Below, one piece after another: positions 25,672 to 35,173 of a stretch of 64,000 nt of DNA. Origin of the DNA: Desulfuromonas sp. KJ2020 (GTDB taxonomy: Bacteria; Desulfobacterota; Desulfuromonadia; Desulfuromonadales; SZUA-540); NCBI RefSeq assembly GCF_024197615.1, contig NZ_JAKUKE010000001.1, positions 248,001-312,000 on the forward strand, read 5' to 3'. Each line of letters starts with the position of its first letter. Within the stretch, counting starts at the first letter, position 1. The position numbers and the translations under genes were made by a program. The notes below the pieces were generated by a model, which searched no databases, was not told the origin of the DNA, and was given only the letters and a program-made list of their open reading frames with translations.

Positions 25672-27048
25672 ATGGCCCCCACTCTGCCCTTTCTCGCCGC
25701 TTTTGCCGCCACCCTGGTCGCCATGGTGCTGTTTTCGACCGGCGGTCGACGGACGGCCCGCACTGCCCGGGACTTTTCGGTGGCGGGGCGGCAGGCCGGC
25801 CGCTGGAGCGTCGCCGGCGCCATCATGGGCACCCTGGTCGGAGGCGCCTCCACCATCGGCACGGTACAATTGGCCTTTCTCTACGGTCTCTCCGCCTGGT
25901 GGTTCACCCTGGGGGCAGGCCTGTCCTGCCTCTTTCTCGGGCTGTTCATGGCCGCTCCCTTGCGACAGGGGGAGGTGGAAACGATCCCCCAAGTCATCAG
26001 CCGCTTCTACGGCCCCCGCCCCCGCCTGGCCGCCAGCCTCTTTTCCGCGGCGGGCATGTTCGTGCACATTGTCGCCCAACTGCTGGCCTGTGGCGCCATT
26101 TTGACCAGTCTCTTCGGCCTCAGCCTCTTTCAGGGGGCGCTGCTGTCTGCTACTCTGGTCGCCCTCCTCTCCCTGCAGCAGGGGATGCTCGGCGCCGGCA
26201 AGATCGGCCTGGTCAAACTGCTGCTCCTCTATCTCACCATGGTCAGCGCCGGCCTTATGGCCTTCACTCTCAGCGGCGGCTGGCCGGGGCTTGCCCATTC
26301 ATTTAGCCCCTTCCCCTGGTTCAGCCTCTTCGGCTACGGCCTCGGCGCCGGCCTCAACGATCTATTATCCATGCTGGTGGGCGTCATCTCCACCCAGACC
26401 TACCTGCAGGCCATCTTTTCGGCCCGCGACGAAAAAGCCGCGCGCCAGGGAGCGCTGTTGAGCGCCGTCCTCATCCCACCCCTGGGCCTCTTCGGTGTCG
26501 CCGTCGGCCTGTTCATGCGCCAGAGCCAGCCCGGCCTCGACAGCGCCCTGGCCCTGCCAACCTTTCTCTTCCAGCAGCTGCCGCCGGCCTTCGCCGGCAT
26601 CGCCTTTGCCGCCCTGCTCATTGCCGCGCTCGGCACCGCGGCGGGACTGACCCTCGGGGTCGGTACGACCCTGCAGGTGGACGTCTTCTCTCGTTTCAGC
26701 TGGGCCAGAAAACACGAATTGACCGCCCTGCGCCTGACCACTCTGGCCGCTCTCCTCCTTGCCTTGCTGCTCCTCCTCGTCAACCTCGGCTCCACGATCA
26801 TGGCCTGGAGCTTTCTCTCCATGGGCCTGCGCGGCGCCACCCTGTGCCTGCCCCTGCTGACCGCCCTCTTCCTGCGAGAGCACCTCTCACCCAGGGGCGG
26901 TGCTCTCGCCATCTACCTCGGCCCCACCGTCGTCCTGGTCGCCGGCCTCTTTCAGACCAGCATCCCCCCTCTTTACCTGGGGCTGGCGGCGGCCTTTTTT
27001 GCTCTGGCCCTTGGGCAACATCAAAACCGAAGAGAATCCTCGCCGTAA
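25672..27048 (+). CDS. Sodium:solute symporter (SSS) family transporter
   Basis: A 458-residue inner-membrane protein from the ATG at 25672, with about 12-13 hydrophobic helices. The first helices and the stretch GAIMGTLVGGASTIGTVQLA are typical of SSS (sodium/solute symporter) transporters. The RBS is poor, and an earlier in-frame ATG at 25615 is possible. It precedes larA by 69 bases on the same strand, so a lactate or other small carboxylate is a reasonable guess for the substrate; this is inference from position only. Confidence 0.8.
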   Translation: MAPTLPFLAAFAATLVAMVLFSTGGRRTARTARDFSVAGRQAGRWSVAGAIMGTLVGGASTIGTVQLAFLYGLSAWWFTLGAGLSCLFLGLFMAAPLRQGEVETIPQVISRFYGPRPRLAASLFSAAGMFVHIVAQLLACGAILTSLFGLSLFQGALLSATLVALLSLQQGMLGAGKIGLVKLLLLYLTMVSAGLMAFTLSGGWPGLAHSFSPFPWFSLFGYGLGAGLNDLLSMLVGVISTQTYLQAIFSARDEKAARQGALLSAVLIPPLGLFGVAVGLFMRQSQPGLDSALALPTFLFQQLPPAFAGIAFAALLIAALGTAAGLTLGVGTTLQVDVFSRFSWARKHELTALRLTTLAALLLALLLLLVNLGSTIMAWSFLSMGLRGATLCLPLLTALFLREHLSPRGGALAIYLGPTVVLVAGLFQTSIPPLYLGLAAAFFALALGQHQNRRESSP

Positions 27049-27117
27049 AAACACCTCTCTTCTTGCACTTTCCACGTAAAATCCGTAGAATACAAAGGCT
27101 ACTCTGGAGGTCATCAA

Positions 27118-28386
27118 TTGTCGGTTATCGAACTTAAATACGGCGAGCGCACCCTGACCTGCACCCTCCCCGAGGCCCAGGTTTTGCGCCCCCGCCACCT
27201 GACTCCGCCCCTGTCCGCCGAGGACCTGGTACGCCAGAGCCTCGCCGCACCTTTGGGCAGTCCCTGTCTGGCCGAGATCGTTCAACCCGGCGAGCGGGTC
27301 GTCATTGTCACCTCGGATATTACCCGCTATACCGGCAGCGAGGTCTACCTGCCCATCCTGGTAGATCATCTTAACGGCTGCGGCATTGCCGACAAGGACA
27401 TAGAGATTCTGATCGCCCTCGGTATTCACCGTCCCCAAACAGAACAGGAACACCGCAAGATTCTTGGCCCCCTTTATAGGCGCATCTGCGTCAGCGATCA
27501 CAACTGCGACAATCCTGCCGATCTCGTGACGCTGGGCCGTACGGCCGGCGGTATCCCCGTTACGGTCAACCGCAAAGTCACCGAAGCGGATCGGGTCATC
27601 GTCACCGGCACCGCTGGCTTCCACTACTTCGCTGGTTTCGGCGGCGGCCGCAAGGGGTTGGTCCCCGGCGTCGCCAGCCGCGAAACCTGCATGGCTACCC
27701 ATTTCGCCGTTTTCAATCCCCCGGAAATAGGCGGCAAGCATCCCCACGCGGTAACGGGTGTCCTCGCAGGCAATCCCGTGCATGCCGCCCTGCTGGAAGC
27801 CGCCCGCATGATTGGCCCCGACTTCGTGCTCAACACAGTACTCTCCCCCCGCAAAGAGTTACTGGGCGTGACCTGCGGGGAACTGGACCAGGCTCACCTG
27901 GCCGCCTGCCGGCAGGTGCAGGAACTCTACGCTATCCCTCTGAAGGAGCCCTTCGATCTGGCCGTGGTCTCCTGCGGTGGCTACCCCAAAGACATCAACT
28001 TTATCCAGGCCCACAAGGCCCTCGATTATGGGGTTGGCGCCCTCAAGCCGGGGGGCACCCTCATTCTGCTCGCCGCCTGCGCGGATGGCTTCGGCAACGG
28101 CACCTTTTTCAACTGGTTCCGCTATCAGGATCTGCAGGAGTTCGAAAAGCAGTTGCGCCAGCACTACGAAATCAATGGACAGACGGCCTACGCCACCCTG
28201 CTCAAGGGTAGAAAATATCGGTTGATCCTGGTCAGCGAGCTCGGTGCCGAGGAAACCCGCCAGATGGGCATAGAAAAGGCCGCCGATCTTGACGAAGCCC
28301 TGCGGATGGCGTACAAGGGGCTGAGCAAAAACCCCAGGACAGTGGCCATCCCCGATGGCGGCAGCGTACTGCCCGTCCTCGCCTGA
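27118..28386 (+). CDS. larA: LarA-type nickel-pincer lactate racemase family protein
   Basis: A 422-residue LarA homologue starting at TTG (CTGGAGG nine bases upstream). LarA interconverts D- and L-lactate with a nickel pincer nucleotide bound to a lysine. The equivalents of Lactobacillus plantarum residues are visible with matching spacing: SDITR (Asp72/Arg75), GIHR (His108), FHYFAGFGGGRKG (His174 and Lys184) and ATHF (His200). Related family members act on other 2-hydroxy acids. larB, larC and larE, which make the cofactor, are not in this window. The following dehydrogenase genes suggest that the racemase feeds one lactate isomer to an isomer-specific oxidase. Confidence 0.88.
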   Translation: MSVIELKYGERTLTCTLPEAQVLRPRHLTPPLSAEDLVRQSLAAPLGSPCLAEIVQPGERVVIVTSDITRYTGSEVYLPILVDHLNGCGIADKDIEILIALGIHRPQTEQEHRKILGPLYRRICVSDHNCDNPADLVTLGRTAGGIPVTVNRKVTEADRVIVTGTAGFHYFAGFGGGRKGLVPGVASRETCMATHFAVFNPPEIGGKHPHAVTGVLAGNPVHAALLEAARMIGPDFVLNTVLSPRKELLGVTCGELDQAHLAACRQVQELYAIPLKEPFDLAVVSCGGYPKDINFIQAHKALDYGVGALKPGGTLILLAACADGFGNGTFFNWFRYQDLQEFEKQLRQHYEINGQTAYATLLKGRKYRLILVSELGAEETRQMGIEKAADLDEALRMAYKGLSKNPRTVAIPDGGSVLPVLA

Positions 28387-28431
28387 GCCGCTTTGCCCGC
28401 CGCCCCGGCGGCCCAGAAAAGGTATAAAAAC

Positions 28432-29811
28432 ATGCTCGAATCACGACTTGTAAAAATCTTGCAGGATATCGTCGGCAAAGAGAACGTCTCCACCCAAAAG
28501 GCCGATCTGATCTGCTATTCCTATGACGCCACCCAGCAGCAGTATCTGCCCGAGGCCGTGGTCTTTCCCGCTGATGCCCAGGAAATCAGCCTGGTTATGA
28601 AGATGGCCAACGCGGAGAAAATCCCCGTCTTTCCCCGGGGAGCCGGCAGTGGCTTTTCCGGCGGCAGCCTGCCCACCAAGGGCGGGATCGTCCTCTGCAC
28701 CGAGCGACTCGACCGCATTCTTGAAATCGACGAGGAAAATCTCGTCGCCGTCGTGGAACCTGGCGTGGTGACCGAGCAGTTTCAACAGGCCGTCGAAAAG
28801 GTGGGGCTCTTCTATCCTCCCGACCCGGCCTCCCTCAAGTTCTCCACCCTGGGGGGCAACGTCGCCGAATGTGCCGGCGGACCACGCTGCGTCAAGTACG
28901 GCGTGACCAAGGATTACATCCTCGGCCTTGAAGTCGTCACCCCCACCGGCGACATCATCACCACGGGGGGACCGACCATGAAGGGCGTGGTCGGCTACGA
29001 CCTGACCAAACTCATGTGCGGCTCGGAAGGAACGCTTGGCATCATCACCCGCATCGTCATCAAACTGCTGCCTCTGCCCGAAGCCAAAAAGACCATGCTG
29101 GTGCTCTTCGATTCCATCGACGGCGCCGCCCAGGCCGTCTCGGCCATCATCCGCGGCAAGATCATACCGACGACCCTTGAATTCATGGATGGCCGTACCA
29201 TCGACTGCGTGCGCCAGGCCACCGGCCTGCAGGTACCCGAGAACGCCCGGGCCGTGCTCATCATCGAGGTCGATGGCGACCGCGAGTTTCTCGACAAACA
29301 GGTGACCCGCATCAGCGACATCATCCGCCCCCTGGGCGTAGTGGAAACGCGCATCGCCGCCACCCCCGAGGAGAGCGAGGCCCTGTGGCAGATCCGCCGC
29401 GCCGTTTCCCCGTCGCTGCGTAAGGTGAATCCCGACAAGTTCAACGAGGATATCTGCGTGCCACGCAGCAAGGTCCCGGAGATGATTCGCAAAGTCGATG
29501 CTATTTCAGAAAAATACCAGATCCCCATCGTCAACTTCGGTCACGCCGGTGATGGCAACATCCACGTCAACGTCATGATCGACAAGAAAGTGCCCGGTCA
29601 AATGGAAAAGGCCGAGAAGGCCATCGAAGAGGTCTTCCGCGGCGCCCTTGAACTCGGCGGCACCATGAGCGGCGAGCACGGAGTCGGCATCGCCAAGGCG
29701 GCCTATATCCCCCTCGAACTCAGCGAACAGACGTCCGCCACCATGAAAGCGGTCAAAAAGGCCCTTGACCCCAACAATATCCTCAATCCCGGCAAAATTT
29801 TTCTGGATTGA
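28432..29811 (+). CDS. glcD: FAD-linked (D-)lactate/glycolate dehydrogenase subunit
   Basis: A 459-residue flavoprotein of the vanillyl-alcohol oxidase/PCMH fold from the ATG at 28432; an earlier TTG-started extension is not needed. The FAD-binding segment has FPRGAGSGFSGGSLPTKGG and the C-terminal cap ends in SGEHGVGIAKA and NPGKIFLD, as in GlcD and D-lactate dehydrogenases. It oxidises a 2-hydroxy acid to the 2-oxo acid and passes electrons to the Fe-S partner encoded next. Substrate choice between lactate and glycolate rests on the neighbouring larA. Confidence 0.92.
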   Translation: MLESRLVKILQDIVGKENVSTQKADLICYSYDATQQQYLPEAVVFPADAQEISLVMKMANAEKIPVFPRGAGSGFSGGSLPTKGGIVLCTERLDRILEIDEENLVAVVEPGVVTEQFQQAVEKVGLFYPPDPASLKFSTLGGNVAECAGGPRCVKYGVTKDYILGLEVVTPTGDIITTGGPTMKGVVGYDLTKLMCGSEGTLGIITRIVIKLLPLPEAKKTMLVLFDSIDGAAQAVSAIIRGKIIPTTLEFMDGRTIDCVRQATGLQVPENARAVLIIEVDGDREFLDKQVTRISDIIRPLGVVETRIAATPEESEALWQIRRAVSPSLRKVNPDKFNEDICVPRSKVPEMIRKVDAISEKYQIPIVNFGHAGDGNIHVNVMIDKKVPGQMEKAEKAIEEVFRGALELGGTMSGEHGVGIAKAAYIPLELSEQTSATMKAVKKALDPNNILNPGKIFLD

Positions 29812-29883
29812 ACCCAGGGTGAGCGGTGAAACCGCGCGGAGCACACCGTCCCCATTACCCCAGCACGCCATACTGGTTTTTTT

Positions 29884-31164
29884 ATGAGCAAACTGAAGAA
29901 ACTCGAAGATTTCAGAGAAGAGATAGAGCAATGCGTCAAATGCGGCGCCTGCCGCGCCCACTGTCCTGTGTTCGGTGCCGAAAAGCACGAAGGGCGTGTG
30001 GCCCGGGGCAAGGTGGCCCTGGCGCATTCCCTGCTGGAAGGACAGGTCGACCTGGAGGCCAAGGTCCTCGAGGACATGAGCCAGTGCCTGCTCTGTGGCA
30101 GCTGCTGCGCCCAATGCCCGAACAAGGTGCCTACGGATGACATTGTGGCCGCCGCCCGCCGCCGCATTGCCGAGGAGCGCGGCCTGAGCAGTTTCGGCAA
30201 GGGGGTCGCAGCCGTCCTGGGCCGCCCCAAACTCATGAACACGCTGGCCAAGACGGGCGGGGCGCTCTCTTCCCTGCTCTTCAAAAAGCTACCGGAAAAC
30301 AGCGGCCTGCGCCTGCGCTTTCCCGCCCCGTATCTCGACCGGGACCGCACCTTGCCGCCTATCGCCGCCAAGCCCTTCCGGGAGCAGCACCCCGAAATTA
30401 TCCCCGGCAAAGAAGGGGCGCCCACCGTGGCTTTTTTCACCGGCTGCGGCATCAATTACATGTATCCCCAGATCGGTGAAGTTTTCCTCAAGACCCTGAA
30501 GTTTCTTGGCGTGACCATCGTCATCCCCAAAGATCAGGCCTGCTGCGGCTTGCCCGCCGTCAGCGCCGGCGCTGGCGAGGTGGTCGAGCAACTGGCCGAG
30601 CAGAACCTGGCCGCCCTCAATCGCCATCCCGTCGATTACGTCGTCACAGCCTGCGCCACCTGCAACGCCGGTCTCGGCAAAATCTATGGCGAGATGGGAG
30701 GCGATTTCGAGAAACTGGCGGCCAAAACCAAGGACATTTTCGTCTTTCTGGTCGAGCAGGGTTTCCCCGAGAAGCTGGCCGCCCTGCCCAAAACGGCCCA
30801 GCGCACCCGGGTCACCTATCACGATCCCTGCCACCTGCGCACCCGCGGCATCACTAAGGAACCGCGCCTTATCCTCAAGGCCCTGCCCCAGGTTGATTTC
30901 GTTGAGATGACCGGGGCCGGGACCTGTTGCGGCCTGGGCGGCACCTATTCGGTCTATCACTACGACACCAGCAAAAAAATCGGCGCCAAAAAGGCGGCCA
31001 ACATCGAGGCCAGCGGCGCCGAACGGGTCGCCACCGACTGCCCCGGCTGCATCATGCAGCTGCAGGACAGTCTCAACCATGCCGGACAGCATCAGAAGGC
31101 TGTCCATCTGCTGGAACTGGTCGATGAGGCTCTGAGCCTCTATCCCGACAGTCAGGGCTCCTGA
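29884..31164 (+). CDS. glcF: Fe-S subunit of the lactate/glycolate dehydrogenase (GlcF-like)
   Basis: A 426-residue protein with two N-terminal [4Fe-4S] motifs (CVKCGACRAHCP and CLLCGSCCAQCP) and two CCG domains (CCGLPAVSAG, CCGLGGTYSV) of the heterodisulfide-reductase/GlcF type. It accepts electrons from the flavoprotein encoded 72 bases upstream and delivers them to quinone or a membrane carrier. It has no obvious membrane span, so it is probably a peripheral inner-face protein. The order symporter-larA-glcD-glcF forms one plausible lactate-use operon. Confidence 0.93.
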   Translation: MSKLKKLEDFREEIEQCVKCGACRAHCPVFGAEKHEGRVARGKVALAHSLLEGQVDLEAKVLEDMSQCLLCGSCCAQCPNKVPTDDIVAAARRRIAEERGLSSFGKGVAAVLGRPKLMNTLAKTGGALSSLLFKKLPENSGLRLRFPAPYLDRDRTLPPIAAKPFREQHPEIIPGKEGAPTVAFFTGCGINYMYPQIGEVFLKTLKFLGVTIVIPKDQACCGLPAVSAGAGEVVEQLAEQNLAALNRHPVDYVVTACATCNAGLGKIYGEMGGDFEKLAAKTKDIFVFLVEQGFPEKLAALPKTAQRTRVTYHDPCHLRTRGITKEPRLILKALPQVDFVEMTGAGTCCGLGGTYSVYHYDTSKKIGAKKAANIEASGAERVATDCPGCIMQLQDSLNHAGQHQKAVHLLELVDEALSLYPDSQGS

Positions 31165-31248
31165 GGAGGCCAGTTGCACTTTCCCTGGCAAAGGGCATAA
31201 TTAGACAGTGATTTCAGACATTCCAACCTTATGTGAAGGAGATTTACC

Positions 31249-31560
31249 ATGAAAAAACTGGCTTTCGTTCTTGTTCTGTTCGCCTTTGGTGCCACCGCAG
31301 CCCTCGCTGTCCCCCCGGGCAGAACCCTCGAGTTTGACAAGAGCCCGATGGGAAAAGTGATTTTTGACGGCAAACTGCATAACGATGCCGCCAAAAGCTG
31401 CGCCCAGTGCCACAACAAGGACACCTTTCCGGCCATGAAAAAAGGAACCGTGACCATCACCATGGACGAAATCTACGCCGGCAAACAGTGCGGCATCTGT
31501 CACAACGGCCAACTGGCCTTCGACGCTAAAGGCAACTGCGCCAGGTGTCACAAAAAATAA
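31249..31560 (+). CDS. Periplasmic triheme c7-type cytochrome
   Basis: A 103-residue precursor with a cleaved signal peptide (to about ALA-VPPG, residue 20). Three CXXCH motifs (CAQCH, CGICH, CARCH) and additional His residues give three bis-His haems. The pattern VIFDGKLHND...CAQCHNKDTF and ITMDEIYAGKQCGICHNG is that of the c(7)-type triheme family found in Geobacter relatives, distinct from PpcA. It carries electrons in the periplasm, and the upstream Fe-S dehydrogenase genes suggest an electron source (inference). The RBS is GAAGGAG. Confidence 0.94.
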   Translation: MKKLAFVLVLFAFGATAALAVPPGRTLEFDKSPMGKVIFDGKLHNDAAKSCAQCHNKDTFPAMKKGTVTITMDEIYAGKQCGICHNGQLAFDAKGNCARCHKK

Positions 31561-31584
31561 ACTTTTCGACAGACCCACATCCCG

Positions 31585-31611
31585 GAGGCCCGGCAACGGG
31601 CCTCTTTTTTT
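31585..31611 (+). terminator. Intrinsic terminator after the cytochrome gene
   Basis: GAGGCCCG-GCAA-CGGGCCTC, an 8-bp perfect stem with a tetraloop, followed by seven T residues. Confidence 0.93.
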
Positions 31612-31704
31612 GTTTCCGGCAAGCGGCTCTAAAGCCGGGCGCCCCTCTTACCTCAGTGCAGCAGACAGCCTGAGCGCACACAGCACCATGCAAGGAGTAA
31701 CGTT

Positions 31705-32679
31705 ATGAGCAAAGGCCTCGGCCTGATTTCCGGCGGTCTCGACAGCATTCTGGCCGCCATGGTCCTGAAACGGCAAGGCGTTGATGTCACGGGCATCGTT
31801 TTTGTCACTCCGTTTTTCGGTTCGGAAAAAGCTGAAAAAGCCGCCTCCCAGATCGGCATCCCCCTGTTGATCCGGGATATCGGCGACATCCACCTGGAGA
31901 TGCTGAAAAATCCCAAATACGGCTACGGGCGCAACATGAACCCCTGCATCGACTGCCATGCCATGATGTTCCGACTGGCGGGGCGCATCATGAACGATGA
32001 AGGGTATGACTTCCTCTTTTCCGGTGAGGTGCTTGGGCAGCGCCCCATGAGCCAGAATCTCAGCGCTCTCAAAGCCGTGGCCAACTATTCGGACTTCCCT
32101 AATCGCATCCTGCGGCCGTTGAGCGCCAAACTGCTGCCCATCACCCCCATGGAAGAACAGGGGCTGGTTGATCGTGAACGCCTGCTGGATATTCAGGGAC
32201 GCACCCGACGCCGACAGGAAGAACTGGCCCGCGAATGGAAACTGGTAGAATACCCCGGTTCGGGGGGGGGGTGTCTGCTGACGGAAAAATCCTTTGCCGG
32301 GCGCTTGAAAGACCTCTTCGCGTACAACCCGCAAGCCAGCGTCATCGACGTCGAATACCTCAAACTCGGGCGCCAGTACCGATTGTCGGACAGCGCCAAA
32401 CTGACCCTCGGCCGGGACAAGGTCAGCAATGAGGCCTTGAAAAGCCTCCTTCGCCCGGAGGACATCCTCCTGCGCACGCTCAACTTTTCCGGCCCCCTTG
32501 GTGTCGTCACCGGCGACGCCTCTCCTGCCGATCTGACCACCGCCGCGGCCATTCTGGCGTCCTATGGCAAGGGTAAGGACGAACCGCGCCTGGAGGTGCT
32601 GCTGCGGCAGGGGGAGCAGAGCTGGACCGTCGAAGTGTCGCCTATGCCCCGGGAGCGGGTCGCCGATTACATTCTCTGA
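31705..32679 (+). CDS. PP-loop tRNA thiolation-type protein with C-terminal NFACT-R-like domain
   Basis: A 324-residue ATP-pyrophosphatase-type protein. The N-terminal PP-loop is SGGLDSILA. Its context NPCIDCHAMMFRLAG resembles MnmA/ThiI enzymes that thiolate tRNA uridine, with a cysteine pair that may carry sulfur or bind a cluster. The C-terminal 110 residues (from about LKLGRQYRLSDSAKLTLGRD to ASYGKGKDE) resemble the NFACT-R RNA-binding domain. A ThiI-like PP-loop joined to NFACT-R is a known but poorly characterised arrangement. It is transcribed alone between two terminators. The tRNA position modified is not determined. Confidence 0.75.
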   Translation: MSKGLGLISGGLDSILAAMVLKRQGVDVTGIVFVTPFFGSEKAEKAASQIGIPLLIRDIGDIHLEMLKNPKYGYGRNMNPCIDCHAMMFRLAGRIMNDEGYDFLFSGEVLGQRPMSQNLSALKAVANYSDFPNRILRPLSAKLLPITPMEEQGLVDRERLLDIQGRTRRRQEELAREWKLVEYPGSGGGCLLTEKSFAGRLKDLFAYNPQASVIDVEYLKLGRQYRLSDSAKLTLGRDKVSNEALKSLLRPEDILLRTLNFSGPLGVVTGDASPADLTTAAAILASYGKGKDEPRLEVLLRQGEQSWTVEVSPMPRERVADYIL

Positions 32680-32710
32680 TCCGCCAGCCCTTTCTTATCA
32701 GCTCAAAAAA

Positions 32711-32742
32711 AATCCCCCGGAATTGCTTCCGGGGGATTTTTT
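32711..32742 (+). terminator. Intrinsic terminator after the PP-loop gene
   Basis: A 12-bp perfect stem AATCCCCCGGAA/TTCCGGGGGATT with loop TTGC, followed by TTTT. The group II intron 3' end lies about 35 bases to the right. Confidence 0.93.
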
Positions 32743-32817
32743 GGTTGTTCCAGTGCAGCTCAAAGAGCAGCGGTCAGTCGGGTAAGGAGCGGCCATTGCT
32801 GGCCGCCCCTCCCCTAA

Positions 32818-32851
32818 GAACGGAGCGTGCGAGTTTCCCCGCACTCCGCTC
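32818..32851 (-). ncRNA. Group II intron domain V
   Basis: Exactly 34 nt: GAGCGGAG pairs with CTCCGTTC, a two-base CG bulge follows the inner stem TGCGGG/CTCGCA, and the loop is GAAA. The AGC catalytic triad is at positions 2-4. The maturase stop codon overlaps its first bases. Confidence 0.92.
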
Positions 32852-34550
32852 AAGCCTTTATAAGTCCGGTCAATGACCGAACCGGCTTCCTCACCCTTAA
32901 ACCGGCAGCATGTAGCTGCGTATGGCAGGTGGGGTGCAGCAGTACCAAATTGGAGAGGTTGTCACTTCCCCCATCAATCCGCCGAACCAGATGGTGAATA
33001 TCCCAATCTGTGTCTTTGGTGATGGGATGATGACAAACCAAGCATCGCTTGTCCTGCTCCGTCCAGAGTCCGTAGAGTTTCCGTCTAATCACATAGGAGT
33101 CTTTCCAGATCCGCTCGTGGCGTTTCTCAAAATAAATCTCCCACTCTGGGTCGTACGGATTCGCTTCAGACTGAACCTTAGTATGCCGCTTGATGGGCGT
33201 GTCGTTAGCATAGATGAGTGAAAAATGATCCCCATTTTTGCTGACACTCTGGAAAACCCAGTTCCGGGTACCCACTGTTTTAAAGTATTTTTCTTTAATC
33301 CAGCGCTTTTGGCGTTTTGAATGTCGCCGACGGCACCATTTCCACAGGAGTTTCCAAGTACGGTAATCGACATAATTGTAGGTCTCCTTGGCAACCACAT
33401 GTCGATGATAATTAGCCCAACCCTTTAATATGGGATTGAGTCGTTTTATCAAAATATCCGTGGGTACCGTTGGATTCCGCTTAATCACGTTCCGCACCTT
33501 GGCCAAGAGCGCCCGCATATTACCCCGACTCGGCTTGATCAGCATTTTGCCATTGTATTTGCGGATATTTTGGCCAAGAAAGTCAAACCCTTCAGAAATA
33601 TTCGTTATTACCGTCTTTTCTGCTGACAGTTGCAGACCGCGCTCCAGCATAAAGGCTTCGACAATCGGCTTGATTTCTGTTTCCAACAACTCTTTCGAGA
33701 TGCCGGTAATGATGAAATCATCTGCATAACGCACATAGTTAACCTTGGTCTTGTAGCTCTTCTTGGTGTTCTTCTGCCCGAAATGTTCCTCAAGCACTCC
33801 TTCCAAACCATCAAGCGCAAGGTTAGACAATACCGGCGAGATAATACCTCCTTGCGGAGTACCGGCCTCTGTCGGATTGAAGCGGTTCGACTCCATGTAG
33901 CCCGCTTTCAGCCATTTCCTTAAAACCTGCTTGTCCATAGAAACATGTTCAAGCAACCAGTCGTGGCTGATGTTGTCGAAGCATCCCTTGATATCTCCCT
34001 CCAAAACCCACTCGGCCGAGTTCTTGCGACTGAGATTGACAAAACATTGCTCAATTGCGTCGGCCGTGGAACGCTGTGGACGGAAGCCATAGCTGTTCCG
34101 GTCAGCGGTTGTTTCCGAGACCGGTTCGAGGGCCAGCAGGTAAAGCGCCTGCATGGCTCTGTCTGACATCGTCGGGATTCCGAGCGGACGACGCTTGCCG
34201 TTCGACTTCGGAATATAAATCCGACGTAGCGGTTTGGGACGATATCCTGTCCGTTTCAACCGCTCGATGGCTTTCCATTTGGAGTTAGGGGTACTCCACA
34301 ACTCCCCATCTATACCGGGCGTTCTTTTGCCCCGGTTTTCGGTAACTCGTCTGACAGCCAATGCCCTAGCTGCAAACGAGCGGACCAGAAGACGCTGTAG
34401 CTGTTTAACACGTCTCCATTGACCCTCTTTGGTCGCCTGCGCGATCCTGACCTGTAGCCCTCTCACCTTCCTTTGCACCCGATACCAATCGATGGCATGC
34501 CAGTGTTCCGGAAAATGGAAGGACGCAGGCCCCTGTTTTTCGGTGCTCAT
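32850..34550 (-). CDS. ltrA: Group II intron-encoded reverse transcriptase/maturase with HNH endonuclease
   Basis: A 566-residue LtrA-type protein. The RT domain (about 75-370) has [30 protein letters not shown]-like [13 protein letters not shown] and the catalytic YADD at 275-278. A maturase (X) domain follows. The C-terminus is an HNH endonuclease with CLVCH, DWDIHH and PTCH for target cleavage. All catalytic motifs are intact. The start has AGGAGG eight bases upstream. It lies in domain IV of the intron and supports both splicing and target-primed reverse transcription. Confidence 0.96.
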   Translation of the reverse strand: MSTEKQGPASFHFPEHWHAIDWYRVQRKVRGLQVRIAQATKEGQWRRVKQLQRLLVRSFAARALAVRRVTENRGKRTPGIDGELWSTPNSKWKAIERLKRTGYRPKPLRRIYIPKSNGKRRPLGIPTMSDRAMQALYLLALEPVSETTADRNSYGFRPQRSTADAIEQCFVNLSRKNSAEWVLEGDIKGCFDNISHDWLLEHVSMDKQVLRKWLKAGYMESNRFNPTEAGTPQGGIISPVLSNLALDGLEGVLEEHFGQKNTKKSYKTKVNYVRYADDFIITGISKELLETEIKPIVEAFMLERGLQLSAEKTVITNISEGFDFLGQNIRKYNGKMLIKPSRGNMRALLAKVRNVIKRNPTVPTDILIKRLNPILKGWANYHRHVVAKETYNYVDYRTWKLLWKWCRRRHSKRQKRWIKEKYFKTVGTRNWVFQSVSKNGDHFSLIYANDTPIKRHTKVQSEANPYDPEWEIYFEKRHERIWKDSYVIRRKLYGLWTEQDKRCLVCHHPITKDTDWDIHHLVRRIDGGSDNLSNLVLLHPTCHTQLHAAGLRVRKPVRSLTGLIKA

Positions 34551-35173
34551 CTTGCTGTCCTCCTGTGTTGGAACACCTAGGGGACAAAAGACGCACCTCT
34601 CCCCCGAAGGGAAAATGTGTTTCTTTTTCCCTTCGGAGTTCTGATTGTGGACTGGGTTTATGCCCGTCCGTTTTTAGAGAGCTTTACACGTGTTCACACG
34701 CATAAAGACCCGCCGGAAGTCTGCACCCTTTCGGGTCGGAGCAATGGCTCCTATCCCGACCATTACAGTCAGGCATTCGCTTTCTCCGGCATCCTTTACC
34801 CGCACTCCCAACAGCTCGCCTCACGGCTCACCTGCCCAGTGGGCGGAAATACGGGCTTACCGAGTTCCAATCCTTGCACACGAATGGGTTAGGTTCTGCC
34901 TTTTCACCGGTGACAATTTTGCCGACGCCGCCCCAGATGGAAGAGGACGGTCCTGTCACATACCTTTTGGTTAGAGCCTATCAGCGACATTTGGCTCTGT
35001 GCGGTTGACGGTGTTTATCAGCAGTTCACATGTGTTAACCATACCATCCAGCCTAGTCCCTCAACGACCGTGTCGCTGGCAGTATCATTCTGTCATCTCA
35101 CGATGATCAAAATCCGCAGATACGGGGGTACATTGTCAGGGAGCTTCGCACCTCACCGTTACCAGTGACGCAC

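Larger units (their letters stand above)
32777..35173 (-). mobile_element. Group II intron (about 2.4 kb)
   Basis: A retrotransposing self-splicing intron read on the minus strand. The 5' end is GTGCG at 35173-35169. About 620 bases of domains I-III follow, with typical bacterial sequence blocks, then the RT gene in domain IV and a 34-nt domain V. Domain VI has stem GGCGGCCA/TGGCCGCT and a bulged A seven bases from the end at ...ACCCGAC (32777). The 5' exon ends in GGGGTA; the intron sequence TACCCC near 35131 could pair with it as an exon-binding site (inference). Boundaries may be off by one or two bases. The structural class was not assigned. It looks intact and so potentially active. Confidence 0.88.

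Noticed and set aside
34587-34600. Alternative intron 5' end (GTGCG on minus strand near 34595)
   Set aside because: It would leave only about 45 bases before the maturase start, with no room for domains I-III; the GTGCG at 35173 fits.
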